From positions 24,042 through 88,041 of the forward strand of contig DANO01000018.1 of assembly GCA_002497295.1 (NCBI GenBank): a DNA stretch of 64,000 nucleotides. The letters are read 5' to 3'. Source of the DNA: Euryarchaeota archaeon UBA171 (GTDB lineage Archaea; Thermoplasmatota; Poseidoniia; Poseidoniales; Thalassarchaeaceae). A program made the translations under genes and the position numbers. The notes below the pieces were generated by a model, which did not search any database, was not told the DNA's origin, and saw only the letters and a program-made list of their open reading frames with translations. Shown here one piece after another: positions 1-8,536 of this stretch. How positions within the stretch are numbered: position 1 is the stretch's first letter; every line of letters starts with the position of its first letter.

Positions 1-90
1 CGCAATAGTGGCGATTGAACCATTAGTAACTCGAAGGTCTCCCCTTGTCACTCGATCAGGCAAAACTAACGAGGCATTTTGAATCAGCAT
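1..90 (-). CDS. Amidohydrolase (dihydroorotase-like), N-terminal fragment
   Basis: Reading leftwards from an ATG at 90, all 30 codons to the window edge are open. They give MLIQNASLVLPD followed by RVTRGDLRVTNGSIATIA. This is the usual opening of cyclic amidohydrolases (dihydroorotase, allantoinase, dihydropyrimidinase and relatives): a short beta-rich segment of the form 'iknA.lv.pdg...gdl.i.nGkIa.Ig'. An in-frame ATG at 102 would add four residues. The metal-binding HxH motif lies outside the window, so neither the substrate nor the exact family can be fixed. The gene is transcribed away from the tRNA gene to its right. The call rests on N-terminal resemblance only. Confidence 0.55.
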   Translation of the reverse strand, partial: MLIQNASLVLPDRVTRGDLRVTNGSIATIA

Positions 91-212
91 ATGGCGGGTC
101 ATGTGTGGTTCCAATGTCACCGTAATGCAGCCATCACAATACTGTTTTCATTATGGGAATAACATACTATCTCCCCGCTCGCTTCAAATAAGCGATAGTA
201 CGGCGGACAAGC

Positions 213-290
213 AGCGGGTTGGAGTAGTCAGGTTATCTCGTCGGGCTCATAACCCGGAGACCGGTGGTTCAAATCCACCATCCGCTACCA
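213..290 (+). tRNA. Initiator tRNA-Met (CAT), CCA encoded
   Basis: A cloverleaf folds from 213 to 287, with CCA encoded at 288-290. The 7-bp acceptor stem (213-219 with 280-286) has one G-T wobble. The anticodon stem is 241-245 with 253-257, its 7-base loop has CAT at 248-250, and the T arm reads GGTGG-TTCAAAT-CCACC. Two features mark it as initiator rather than elongator: the acceptor begins A1 paired with T72, as in archaeal initiators, and the anticodon stem carries three consecutive G-C pairs next to the loop. The D stem has only three good pairs. No clear TATA box precedes it; the AT-rich stretch near 182-193 is at a suitable distance. Confidence 0.93.
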
Positions 291-424
291 CATCCATTTC
301 AAAGTGAACGTGAGTTGAAAGTGAATATTCGATAGACTCAGAGCCATCTTCATGTTGATAAATAGAATTCTAGTAAACAAGGGTCAATGCGTGTTTCATA
401 TACCCTGGTTGCTGAGAGGAGGAT

Positions 425-1426
425 ATGGCATCAAAGAAGACCACACAAAAAATCGAAGATGAAGAGATAGTAATCGATGCTGAAGATGAAGAACCAGGCA
501 TCGAAGATTTGCCAGGCGTAGGACCAGCAACTGCAGAGAAACTCAGAGAAGCAGGATTCGACGAACTCATGACTATTGCAGTCATGAGTCCAAAAGAACT
601 TGGCGATCAAGCAGAATTAGGCGAAGCTGTTGCATCCAAAATAATTGCAGGCGCTAAGAAGATGGTAAATGTCGGTGGATTCGTAAGCGGGGTCTCTCTT
701 CTCGAACGCCGTTCTCAGGTCCAAAAATTGACGTCCGGAGCCGCCGCTCTCGATGAACTCCTCGGAGGTGGTTTCGAGACCCAAGCGATTGTCGAGGTCT
801 TCGGAGAGTTTGGCAGTGGAAAGACGCAGATAGGGCATCAACTCGCAGTCAATACGATCTTGCCAATTGCCCAAGGAGGATTTGATGGAGAAGTATTCTA
901 CATAGACACAGAAGACACATTCAGGCCTGAAAGAATTGCTCAGATGGCGGAAGGGGCGGGACTAGATCCTAATGCTGTATTGGACAGAATACATGTTGCA
1001 AGAGCATACAACTCTGCTCATCAGATGCTACTCGTAGACGAGATAAAGAGAATGTCAAAAAGCATCGATGTTAAGATGGTCATTGTCGATTCACTGACCA
1101 GCCATTTCCGAGCTGAGTATGTCGGGAGAGGCATGCTCGCAGACAGACAACAGAAATTGAACAAGCATCTCAAAGAACTCAAGCAACTTTCCGATGTGAA
1201 CAACGCTCTCGTACTTGTCACAAATCAGGTGATGTCGAATCCAGGGACAATGTGGGGAGATCCAACTAAGGCGATTGGCGGACATATTGTGGGCCACGCA
1301 AGCACATTCAGGCTTTACTTGCGTAAGTCAAAGGGCGGCAGAAGAATAGCCAGACTAATTGATAGCCCAAATCTTCCAGAGGGCGAAGCTGTATTTACAG
1401 TCACAGCAGAAGGAATCAGAGAGTAA
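425..1426 (+). CDS. radA: DNA repair and recombination protein RadA
   Basis: This is the archaeal RecA/Rad51 recombinase, which forms ATP-dependent filaments on single-stranded DNA and exchanges strands. The 333-residue length is normal for archaeal RadA. An acidic N-terminus leads into a helix-hairpin-helix domain (about residues 25-80, '[12 protein letters not shown]'). The ATPase core follows, with Walker A GEFGSGKT (catalytic Lys about 133) and a Walker B-type strand ending 'MVIVDSLT'. The late 'VTNQVMSNP' and '[10 protein letters not shown]' segments match the DNA-binding L2 region and the conserved core end of RadA. The ATG at 425 is preceded by a strong Shine-Dalgarno-like GAGAGGAGG at 413-421, so this message has a leader. 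No intein is present. Confidence 0.97.
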   Translation: MASKKTTQKIEDEEIVIDAEDEEPGIEDLPGVGPATAEKLREAGFDELMTIAVMSPKELGDQAELGEAVASKIIAGAKKMVNVGGFVSGVSLLERRSQVQKLTSGAAALDELLGGGFETQAIVEVFGEFGSGKTQIGHQLAVNTILPIAQGGFDGEVFYIDTEDTFRPERIAQMAEGAGLDPNAVLDRIHVARAYNSAHQMLLVDEIKRMSKSIDVKMVIVDSLTSHFRAEYVGRGMLADRQQKLNKHLKELKQLSDVNNALVLVTNQVMSNPGTMWGDPTKAIGGHIVGHASTFRLYLRKSKGGRRIARLIDSPNLPEGEAVFTVTAEGIRE

Positions 1427-1430
1427 TCGG

Positions 1431-3140
1431 TCAAACAGAAAGTTCAGAGAGCGATTTTCTGACCGAACTTACGAGATTCCCAATATGCCCCTCATCGAAA
1501 CTCAAATCGATGTCTGCTGATTCAAAAAGATGAGGAAGCGTACGCGTATTTCCAAGTTTCATAGCGTTCGCATAATCATTCAGAGCCTTCTCCGGATCAT
1601 TAAGCTGAGTCATCCATATTTGCAAAGCCCCAAGTTGAGCTATCCCGTATTCGATGTAGTAGAAAGGCGCCCCAAATAAGTGCCCTTGAGTCTGCCAAAA
1701 GAGTGCCTCATCTTCTTCGAATCCATTCCAGTTTGTCCTAGGCCCATATTTCCCCCTAAGGTCAAGCCATGCTTTCGAGCGTTCCTCGCGTGTATGGTTT
1801 GGATTTGAGTACATCCAGTGTTGAAATGCATCAATTCTACATATCCATGCGAGAAGGCCGATAATGGCCTCAAGATGCATCTTCCTCGCACGATCTGTTG
1901 TTTCTTTCGAGTCATAGAACTCACTCCAGTAGGGTTGAGTAAGAAGTTCCATTGACATCGAAGCAACCTCTGCAAATTCAATTGGATAGTTACGATCCTG
2001 TATGAGGTCATGATGACTACAATACATCGTATGGAAAGCATGTCCAGCTTCATGAATCATGGTCTCTACATCCCCCTGCTGACCGGATGCATTCATGAAA
2101 ATGAAGGGGAGCCCGGTTTTTTCCAAATTATACTGGTATCCCCCGGGGGCCTTTCCCTTCCTGCTGTCGAGATCCAGAACTTCACCCTCAATCAGTCGAT
2201 TGAACATTTCACCCAATTCAGGAGATAGCGAATGGAAGACCTTCAAAGTGATTGATACCAAATCATCCACTTCTTCGAAAGGCTGTAGAGGGGGCCGTCC
2301 AAAAATATCGGGAGAATCTCCTGACTTCTCATTAACGTCCCAGGGCTTCAACTCATCGTACTCGAAACCATTTCGACGTTCCTCATTTATGCTGTGAATC
2401 AAAGGCATACAATGAATCTCTACAGCCTCATGAAACGCCAGACAATCTTTCGGAGTATAATCAAATCTCTCCATGGAACGGAATGCATAGTCAACATAGT
2501 TTTCAAATCCTGAATTAATGGCTATTTTGTGCCTTATTCGAACTAATTCGTCCATGATTTCAGATATTCTTTCCGAATCGATCATTCTTCTCTCTCTGAT
2601 TTTCGTCCATGCCAAACGTCGAATATCGCGATCATTCGATTCCAAGAATTTTCTCATCTGAGGCATAGTACGCTCCACACCATCGAATTCTACAGTCATC
2701 GCACCAGTAATCTTCTGATATTCCGTAGACAGCCTCGTACATTCTACGGATAGGGGGATATTCTCCTCCCTGAATATTTCAATCGAGTTCTGCATACTTC
2801 TTAGAATCAGATCATAACGTTCTGGAAGGCTCCCCAGGAAGTCAAGGCTTGCTATTTTCAAATCGATCTTGTTGGAAACCTCTGACATTTTTGGACGTAC
2901 ATTTTCTACGAATGACATGAAAGCAGATTGCTTCTCTTCGTTTTCAGTATCACAAGTCATCCCGATGTACAATTTTGCACCGGCTTCCGAGACATGCTCC
3001 GCCATATCGGATATATCTTTGAAAAGAGACTCCAAATCATCTGCATCCTCAACCGGACGCTCTAGAAGATTCGTCGCCACAGGCTTCAAATCATTCCACG
3101 ATGTAGCGTTGAAATCATCTGCGAGGGGAAACATCTCCAT
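1431..3140 (-). CDS. M3-family oligoendopeptidase (PepF-like)
   Basis: A zinc metallopeptidase of the M3 family, probably cytoplasmic and cutting short peptides. The zinc-binding HExxH motif is MIHEAGHAFH at residues 361-370 (His363, Glu364, His367). The third ligand is expected in 'EFAEVASMSMELL', near Glu391. At 569 residues it matches oligoendopeptidase F (about 560-600), with a helical N-terminal half and no signal peptide. Its end nearly touches the end of radA (convergent, 4 bases apart). It lies directly downstream of the small zinc protein at 3144-3389 with a 3-base gap, so the two are probably cotranscribed. An alternative start is the Met at residue 3. Confidence 0.92.
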   Translation of the reverse strand: MEMFPLADDFNATSWNDLKPVATNLLERPVEDADDLESLFKDISDMAEHVSEAGAKLYIGMTCDTENEEKQSAFMSFVENVRPKMSEVSNKIDLKIASLDFLGSLPERYDLILRSMQNSIEIFREENIPLSVECTRLSTEYQKITGAMTVEFDGVERTMPQMRKFLESNDRDIRRLAWTKIRERRMIDSERISEIMDELVRIRHKIAINSGFENYVDYAFRSMERFDYTPKDCLAFHEAVEIHCMPLIHSINEERRNGFEYDELKPWDVNEKSGDSPDIFGRPPLQPFEEVDDLVSITLKVFHSLSPELGEMFNRLIEGEVLDLDSRKGKAPGGYQYNLEKTGLPFIFMNASGQQGDVETMIHEAGHAFHTMYCSHHDLIQDRNYPIEFAEVASMSMELLTQPYWSEFYDSKETTDRARKMHLEAIIGLLAWICRIDAFQHWMYSNPNHTREERSKAWLDLRGKYGPRTNWNGFEEDEALFWQTQGHLFGAPFYYIEYGIAQLGALQIWMTQLNDPEKALNDYANAMKLGNTRTLPHLFESADIDLSFDEGHIGNLVSSVRKSLSELSV

Positions 3141-3143
3141 TCC

Positions 3144-3389
3144 TCAATTACGATGGGAGTAGGGTCCGATCGGAAGTGGCCCATCCTCTCTAGAATACTT
3201 CTGGCGCTTCCATTTCTTGGCCGCTTCTTGAACCGTTTCTCTTATTTTTTCCAAGTCTGGATGTTCTGGATTCTCTTTTTCAATCCAGCAAGCGGAGCAA
3301 TAACGCACTCCAGCGTGATCAACATAGTTGCTAGGAGTACAACCGACACCGCATACAGAGCATTTCCCATAGCCAAGGAATCTGGACAT
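3144..3389 (-). CDS. Small CxxC zinc-ribbon-like protein, unknown function
   Basis: An 81-residue protein with two Cys pairs, CSVC (about residues 10-13) and CSAC (about 31-34), about 20 residues apart. This is the spacing of a small zinc ribbon. The C-terminal half is charged and helical, rich in Lys, Glu and Arg. The ATG at 3389 has a good Shine-Dalgarno sequence (GGGAGGGA) a few bases upstream, which supports real translation. The gene sits 3 bases ahead of the PepF-like peptidase and downstream of cgi121, so it probably belongs to one minus-strand transcript. I do not recognise a named family. A nucleic-acid or protein adaptor role is only a guess from the zinc ribbon. Confidence 0.75.
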   Translation of the reverse strand: MSRFLGYGKCSVCGVGCTPSNYVDHAGVRYCSACWIEKENPEHPDLEKIRETVQEAAKKWKRQKYSREDGPLPIGPYSHRN

Positions 3390-3429
3390 CGTCCCTCCCA
3401 GAACAGACTCACCTATCAGATTGACTGAT

Positions 3430-3987
3430 TCAGTTAATCACTGAATTAGAAAGATGGATTATGAATGCCTCCTCAAGAGATACAAACTCACCTTCATCAA
3501 CAGAACCCTTAATTTTTCTTAGGCCACTAAGTGTTGGAATCGGACGTTCAGGAATCAATACCCCTCCTAGATGCCCAATCAATAGATCAGCATCGTCGCT
3601 GAGATCGTTGTAGTATTCTCGCGAGATATTCATTTCATACAGTGGCGAACCATTCGACTCTTCAGGAAGATAGAACAGCCAAGCACGTGAATCCCCCTCG
3701 CCTAAACCCGAACGCTTGATTCCTTCAGTGATTTGTCTTGTCCCGCCAACAATTCTCATAAATTCTGTTTCAGGACTTCTGGCCACACTGTCTCCACGGG
3801 ATTCCAGCCTTCTAAGTGCAGTCCACGCTGACCAGGCATGATTCTCACTGGCAACGACTCCATCGCCTATCAAACCCCACCTCTCACTTGCTCTCCATTC
3901 ATGAAGGGATTCAAGAAGGTCATGAAGGATAACAGGTTCATGGAAGCGGATTCCCCATATTGGGAACCATGGAACCATCGCAGTCAT
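3430..3987 (-). CDS. cgi121: KEOPS complex subunit Cgi121
   Basis: Cgi121 binds the Bud32 kinase in the KEOPS complex, which makes the universal tRNA modification t6A with Kae1. In archaeal KEOPS it also recruits the tRNA. The family signature lies in the middle of this 185-residue protein: a helix 'ENHAWSAWTALRRLESRG', then the segment with 'MRIVGGTRQITEGIKRSGLG', which matches the conserved 'lyl.gtrQI.eAi...G' stretch. The ATG at 3987 lies 25 bases after the stop of hel308. A second ATG at 3978 is possible. The Cgi121-Hel308 neighbourhood recurs in Euryarchaeota and supports the call. The C-terminus is longer than a minimal Cgi121. Confidence 0.82.
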   Translation of the reverse strand: MTAMVPWFPIWGIRFHEPVILHDLLESLHEWRASERWGLIGDGVVASENHAWSAWTALRRLESRGDSVARSPETEFMRIVGGTRQITEGIKRSGLGEGDSRAWLFYLPEESNGSPLYEMNISREYYNDLSDDADLLIGHLGGVLIPERPIPTLSGLRKIKGSVDEGEFVSLEEAFIIHLSNSVIN

Positions 3988-4012
3988 GACGGTCCCAGAA
4001 CGTCACTCAAAA

Positions 4013-6571
4013 TCAAGCCTTGCCACTCATTCCTTTAATTTTTGAAGACGCCTCTTTCCTGATATTGGTGGCCAATTTGACACTCCACCCCTGAAGCGTA
4101 GATAGCTTGTTGATATCGGAATCAGTCATTGATGCAACATCGCTAACAGACTCCAGAGACAACTTCTCAATCATATCTCTAGCCCTTGACCTACCAACTC
4201 CACGAATTGAAACCAACTGAATTATGTCAGATCTACACCCATGTCTAATTCTGATTTGCACCTCTCGAAGAAGTTCAGTCAACGAATCGGCAATTGAACC
4301 ATTATCCACAATATTCTCAGAAGACTCTGCAAGTATCCTGATTGACGACCTCAATAACCACTCCACACCATCTACTCGTGATCTAATATCTCCTGGTTGA
4401 ACTCCCCACGAGGACTCCAGTTCACCCATCGTTCGTTCCTCTATCCAATCTAATAGCATCGAAGTAGATTTAACTCGTTCAAGCTCCTCAGTAACATCAA
4501 GTGAAATGAGCCTCTCTCGGTCATGGATGCTAGATCGAATTTCCATGTCCTCAAGCTCACTCCGCTTTACCCATAGCTTCTGAAAATCGGGAGTTGAAAT
4601 CGTTAGATGGATGAGTGAGAACGGAGTAATCTGCCCTATATCATCGACACCCGAGAGTATGGCGCCAGCTCTAGACAGGCCATCAGATATTATCCGGCCT
4701 GAAATCGGATTGAGATACAGCCTTGCTACGGTTCTTCCAAGCCCTGTTGCCCGATACGTCATAGACAGGGATTCAGGTGCCTCTAGCACTGCCCTTTCAA
4801 CATCACTTGCACGACTGAATCCGAAGACAGCGGGACCCTTTCTCGGACTTATCACACGTCTTTCGAGTATTTCTCGTTGAATGTTCTCAACTCTTACTAA
4901 CCCTCCAGCAACCTTTGCCCAATCCGGAAGATCATCTCCCCAGTCTTCTTCCCGCTCCTCTGAGAAATCAATCTCAGATATTCTCTCAGTGACTTTAGGA
5001 TCTTCCCCAGATCTTTCTATCATGCCATTGTCTGCCAACCATACTATTGACCGATCGATCCTCGATTCCATCTCCTCATTATCCAGGGAATCTGCAAGAA
5101 ATGTTTGAGCTAGGAATGAGCCCAGTGCGAATCTGTCATTCAGGCCCCCTGTCGCTATCAATGCCAAGAGATGGGTCAATAGGGCCGGATCCTCCTCGGC
5201 GATGGATGAATTAGGATTTGCAAGTTTGGAGACAATCGGCTCAATCCCTCCAAGTAAATATCGATCCACGATAAACTGCTCTTCATCCGAATTCTTGGCT
5301 AATATCATGCCTTCACCATGAGGATCATAACCGGGCCTACCAGCCCTTCCTAGCATCTGACGGACCTCGATTGCTCTGATCGGCACTGATCCCCCAGCAG
5401 CGGAATTCCATCTCCTATGATCCCTTATCACGACCCTTCTCGAAGGTAGATTCACTCCTTGTGCCAAGGTCGGAGTGGCAACGAGTGCCGTTAAATTGCC
5501 CATTCTGAATGAATCCTCTATGATTCTCCTCTGCCGAGAGGAAAGACCAGCGTGATGAAATCCGATTCCTCTTGAAACAGATTCAGCCAATGCCTTGCTC
5601 ATGGTAGTCCCTTCGCTAGCACCAGTAATCGACTTCGAAATACTCTCCCAATTTTCTATTTGAGATCGTATATTTTCATTCCCTTCTCTTTCGGAAATAC
5701 GCTTGATGTGTTTAGACAATTCTCGGGCCTCTTTTTGCGCTGAAGCCCTTGAATTTACGAATATGAGAGTTTGTCCACCAGTCTCCATCGCATCGAGTAC
5801 CAATGCCCTAAGATTTTGATTGGGGTTGCCAGATATTTCTCTAGGCGAGGGGAGATCCCTCTCAATCATCCCATCTATTCTGTGAATCTTCAGATCCAGC
5901 CCATTCACAGTACCCGATTGAAGCTCCACAGGACGCCATTCAGATTTTACCAGATCGGCTTTGAGCCAATTCGCCACTGAATCTGAATTTCCAACCGTAG
6001 CTGATAGAGCTATGATCTGACATCCAGGTCTCTCATGCCTTATCCTGGCAATTATGATCTCGAGCGTAGGGCCCCTGCCAGGATCATCAAGAAGATGGAA
6101 CTCGTCAATCACGATTGCCTCCGCATTATCTAGAAAATTTGGACGGGTCCGGATTAGAGAATCAAGACGCTCGCTAGTACAGACAAGAACATCCCAGTCA
6201 TGTAGGGAGCCCATCTCTTCTCCTCTATCTCCAAGAGCAAGACTTGCTTTGAGTCCAACTCCTTTGCATAGCGCATGTATCTCTTCGTGCTTTTCGCTAG
6301 CCAATGCCTTTAGCGGAACCACGTAGATACCTCTCCCGCCATCACTCGAAATTACCTTCTGAAGCATGCATATGTGCGCAACCAGAGATTTCCCACTTGC
6401 CGTGGGGATAGACAACATCAGATTCTTGCCTGTCAAGCCATGCCTGAGCGCCTCTTCTTGAGGAGGGTAAAGAGAATCTATTCCGAGCACATTCTCAACC
6501 GACTCAGCCAGTCTGGGATCAATGCCGAGAGAGCGAACTCTGGCCTGCGAACCAACTTCCATCATGACCAT
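4013..6571 (-). CDS. hel308: ATP-dependent DNA helicase Hel308
   Basis: A superfamily 2 Ski2-like 3'-5' DNA helicase that acts at stalled replication forks. At 852 residues it is slightly longer than typical Hel308 (about 700-750). Walker A is PTASGKS (Lys about 61), Walker B is DEFH at 156-159 where most relatives have DEIH or DEVH, and motif III is SAT. Later come motif V ('TPTLAQGVNLPSR') and motif VI ('QMLGRAGRPG'). A winged helix, a ratchet domain and a C-terminal HhH ('IRGVGRSRARDMIEKL') follow. Three more Met codons stand within the first four residues, so the start is uncertain by a few codons. The cgi121 gene follows at once. Confidence 0.95.
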   Translation of the reverse strand: MVMMEVGSQARVRSLGIDPRLAESVENVLGIDSLYPPQEEALRHGLTGKNLMLSIPTASGKSLVAHICMLQKVISSDGGRGIYVVPLKALASEKHEEIHALCKGVGLKASLALGDRGEEMGSLHDWDVLVCTSERLDSLIRTRPNFLDNAEAIVIDEFHLLDDPGRGPTLEIIIARIRHERPGCQIIALSATVGNSDSVANWLKADLVKSEWRPVELQSGTVNGLDLKIHRIDGMIERDLPSPREISGNPNQNLRALVLDAMETGGQTLIFVNSRASAQKEARELSKHIKRISEREGNENIRSQIENWESISKSITGASEGTTMSKALAESVSRGIGFHHAGLSSRQRRIIEDSFRMGNLTALVATPTLAQGVNLPSRRVVIRDHRRWNSAAGGSVPIRAIEVRQMLGRAGRPGYDPHGEGMILAKNSDEEQFIVDRYLLGGIEPIVSKLANPNSSIAEEDPALLTHLLALIATGGLNDRFALGSFLAQTFLADSLDNEEMESRIDRSIVWLADNGMIERSGEDPKVTERISEIDFSEEREEDWGDDLPDWAKVAGGLVRVENIQREILERRVISPRKGPAVFGFSRASDVERAVLEAPESLSMTYRATGLGRTVARLYLNPISGRIISDGLSRAGAILSGVDDIGQITPFSLIHLTISTPDFQKLWVKRSELEDMEIRSSIHDRERLISLDVTEELERVKSTSMLLDWIEERTMGELESSWGVQPGDIRSRVDGVEWLLRSSIRILAESSENIVDNGSIADSLTELLREVQIRIRHGCRSDIIQLVSIRGVGRSRARDMIEKLSLESVSDVASMTDSDINKLSTLQGWSVKLATNIRKEASSKIKGMSGKA

Positions 6572-6624
6572 GCTTCAAGTCAGGGCGCTAAAGGATGCCG
6601 AATGTACGAGACATCTATTTTCAA

Positions 6625-7107
6625 TCAAGACCATCTGTGAAATGCTGGATGACCTTCTTTAACCGCAACAAAAAGTCCCTTACCTTCTGCACATAGGATT
6701 CCGTCCGCCTCAAGAGTCATCTCGATTTTTATCCGATCATCCCACTTTGATTCATCCACTGCCTTCGCCCTGATGGTCAATTTTGAGTCTGAAGGAGTCG
6801 GCCTTCTTAGATTGACAGTGTAACTAGCAGTTACTGTGCATGGAGGCTCATCCAAACCATCTCTGTCCATGATTGCGATTGCAGCAGCCCAATTCCCATG
6901 ACAATCAAGCAGAGTTCCTATTATACCACCATTCACCATGCCTGGAAATGCTTGATGCTCCGGCGAAGTATCAAATTCCATTATGAGGCCATCTTCTGAA
7001 CGAAAAGACCTGATTCTTAGACCGTTTAGGTTGGAAGGGCCACAACCAAAGCAGATGCTGTTACTAGCGTACTTTTCTTGAACAGACATATCGCCCACAT
7101 TACTCAT
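6625..7107 (-). CDS. PaaI/THEM4-like hotdog-fold thioesterase
   Basis: A 160-residue single hotdog-domain protein, probably hydrolysing an acyl-CoA thioester. The N-terminus has 'CFGCGPSNLNGLRI', the Cys-containing opening common in this thioesterase group. The central helix region 'FPGMVNGGIIGTLLDCHGNWAA' is the expected active-site segment, with Asp in the 'LLDCHG' turn. The strands 'TASYTVNLRRPTP' and 'IKIEMTLEADG' complete the fold. ATGs at 7107 and 7089 are both usable; the later one gives MSVQEKY. The gene is divergent from the AstE-like gene. Substrate cannot be told. The thiolase about 9 kb away is too distant to argue for a shared pathway. Confidence 0.85.
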   Translation of the reverse strand: MSNVGDMSVQEKYASNSICFGCGPSNLNGLRIRSFRSEDGLIMEFDTSPEHQAFPGMVNGGIIGTLLDCHGNWAAAIAIMDRDGLDEPPCTVTASYTVNLRRPTPSDSKLTIRAKAVDESKWDDRIKIEMTLEADGILCAEGKGLFVAVKEGHPAFHRWS

Positions 7108-7197
7108 ATTCGCCTTCTAAAAGAATACGAATTCAATCATTGCGGAAATAATCCTCCCTCAGTGCCACTTATCTCGGACCCCCACCTCCCATGGACG

Positions 7198-8526
7198 TTG
7201 AGTGACGATTCTGGAACTGAAGATCCCAAAAAAGGAGTCAAACGCGCTTCGAAGAGGCGCAGATCCTCCTTGAAGGTGGTAAACCATATACCGAAGAGGA
7301 GACGAAGAGAGATTGAAGACGCAACTGAAGAAAAATCTTCTAGCCCAGAGGCATGGTCTCGAAAATCTGGTCAGAAAAATCACAAGATTGAACGTAGAAT
7401 GACCAAACCGGGCGTTGTCCGTACCATACCATTCGACTTGATAGATACTGAGATCGGTGAATCTTGGTCGATACCGATAACCGTTGTCCACGGGACTAGG
7501 CCGGGACCGACAGTAACCCTTCTTGGGGCTGTACATGGGAATGAATTGGTAGGCCCGCAGGCACTCACCTTCCTTCAATCGAGCCAGATACTCGGGGAAG
7601 GCAAGGCGATTGACGCTGGTGTGATGGCGGGAACACTGAGAATAGTACCGATAGTCAATCTCCCTGGTTACAGGAGGAGAACACGATATATTCCTGATGG
7701 AAGAGATTTGAATCGATTTTTTCCAGGGAGGGGTGGAGGGAATACCACGCAGAGGATAGCCTTGAGATTGTGGGAACACCTCGCCAAGACTAGCGACTTC
7801 ATAATTGATCTACATTCAGCAGCAAGCGGCAGGACGAATCTCCCCCACATACGGGCGAATCTTGCCCATCCGCCCAGTAGCATGCTTGCAAGGGCCTTTG
7901 GAACTGAAGTGCTTCTTGATGGCCTCGGGCCAAGAGGTTCCCTGAGAAGAGTTTCTAATGAGCATAATCTTGGATGCATAACATTCGAAGGAGGCGGTGC
8001 AGATTCACTAGATTCAGATGCTGTACAAGTTGCAACATATGGCATATTGAACATACTTCGATATCTGCATATGATCCCCGGGTATCCGAGCAGTCCAAGA
8101 TTCAGACTCTTAGCATCCGGCTCAATATGGATACGATCTGATCACGGAGGACTCCTTGATGTATTGGCTCCTGTTGGCTCTGTAATAGAAGAAGATGAAG
8201 TCGTTGCTACTGTAACTGACCCAGAGCATGCTAGGGAATCTGTAGAGATCCGTTCCCCGGGAAGAGGTCTGTTGATCGGAATGGCCACTCACCCATTCGT
8301 TACATCCGGAACTCCCATTGGGCATCTTCTCCCGCTGAAGAGAGGGTTATCGACCATAAAAAGTAGACTAGACGAAGACGATGTGCTAATTCTTAGTGGA
8401 GTACTCGAAGACCCGATTTGGCGAGAAGAAGATACGGAAGACATAGATCTCGAGTCATTGGATGAACCTTCTCCAGATGGCTGGGCCAGCGTTGATGATC
8501 CGATGCTCGAAGAGGAAGACGATTGA
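7198..8526 (+). CDS. Succinylglutamate desuccinylase/aspartoacylase family protein
   Basis: A zinc carboxypeptidase-fold deacylase of the AstE/AspA family. The zinc site is seen as His and Glu in 'GAVHGNELVG' and His in 'IDLHSAASGR'; 'RDLNRFFPG' supplies the substrate-binding Arg-Asn region. A C-terminal beta barrel ('GGLLDVLAPVGSVIEEDE') resembles the biotinyl-like domain of this family, and the tail is acidic. The start is uncertain. The frame is open from ATG 7078, but codons before about 7198 do not look like protein. From 7198 (TTG) a basic stretch of about 65 residues (KRASKRRR, PKRRRRE) precedes the domain. ATG 7399 would give only the catalytic domain. The real substrate is unknown. 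Confidence 0.85.
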   Translation: MSDDSGTEDPKKGVKRASKRRRSSLKVVNHIPKRRRREIEDATEEKSSSPEAWSRKSGQKNHKIERRMTKPGVVRTIPFDLIDTEIGESWSIPITVVHGTRPGPTVTLLGAVHGNELVGPQALTFLQSSQILGEGKAIDAGVMAGTLRIVPIVNLPGYRRRTRYIPDGRDLNRFFPGRGGGNTTQRIALRLWEHLAKTSDFIIDLHSAASGRTNLPHIRANLAHPPSSMLARAFGTEVLLDGLGPRGSLRRVSNEHNLGCITFEGGGADSLDSDAVQVATYGILNILRYLHMIPGYPSSPRFRLLASGSIWIRSDHGGLLDVLAPVGSVIEEDEVVATVTDPEHARESVEIRSPGRGLLIGMATHPFVTSGTPIGHLLPLKRGLSTIKSRLDEDDVLILSGVLEDPIWREEDTEDIDLESLDEPSPDGWASVDDPMLEEEDD

Positions 8527-8536
8527 AACGATAATT

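Noticed and set aside
101..307. 68-codon open frame across the initiator tRNA
   Set aside because: It reads through the tRNA-Met gene, which is certain; the translation shows no protein features.
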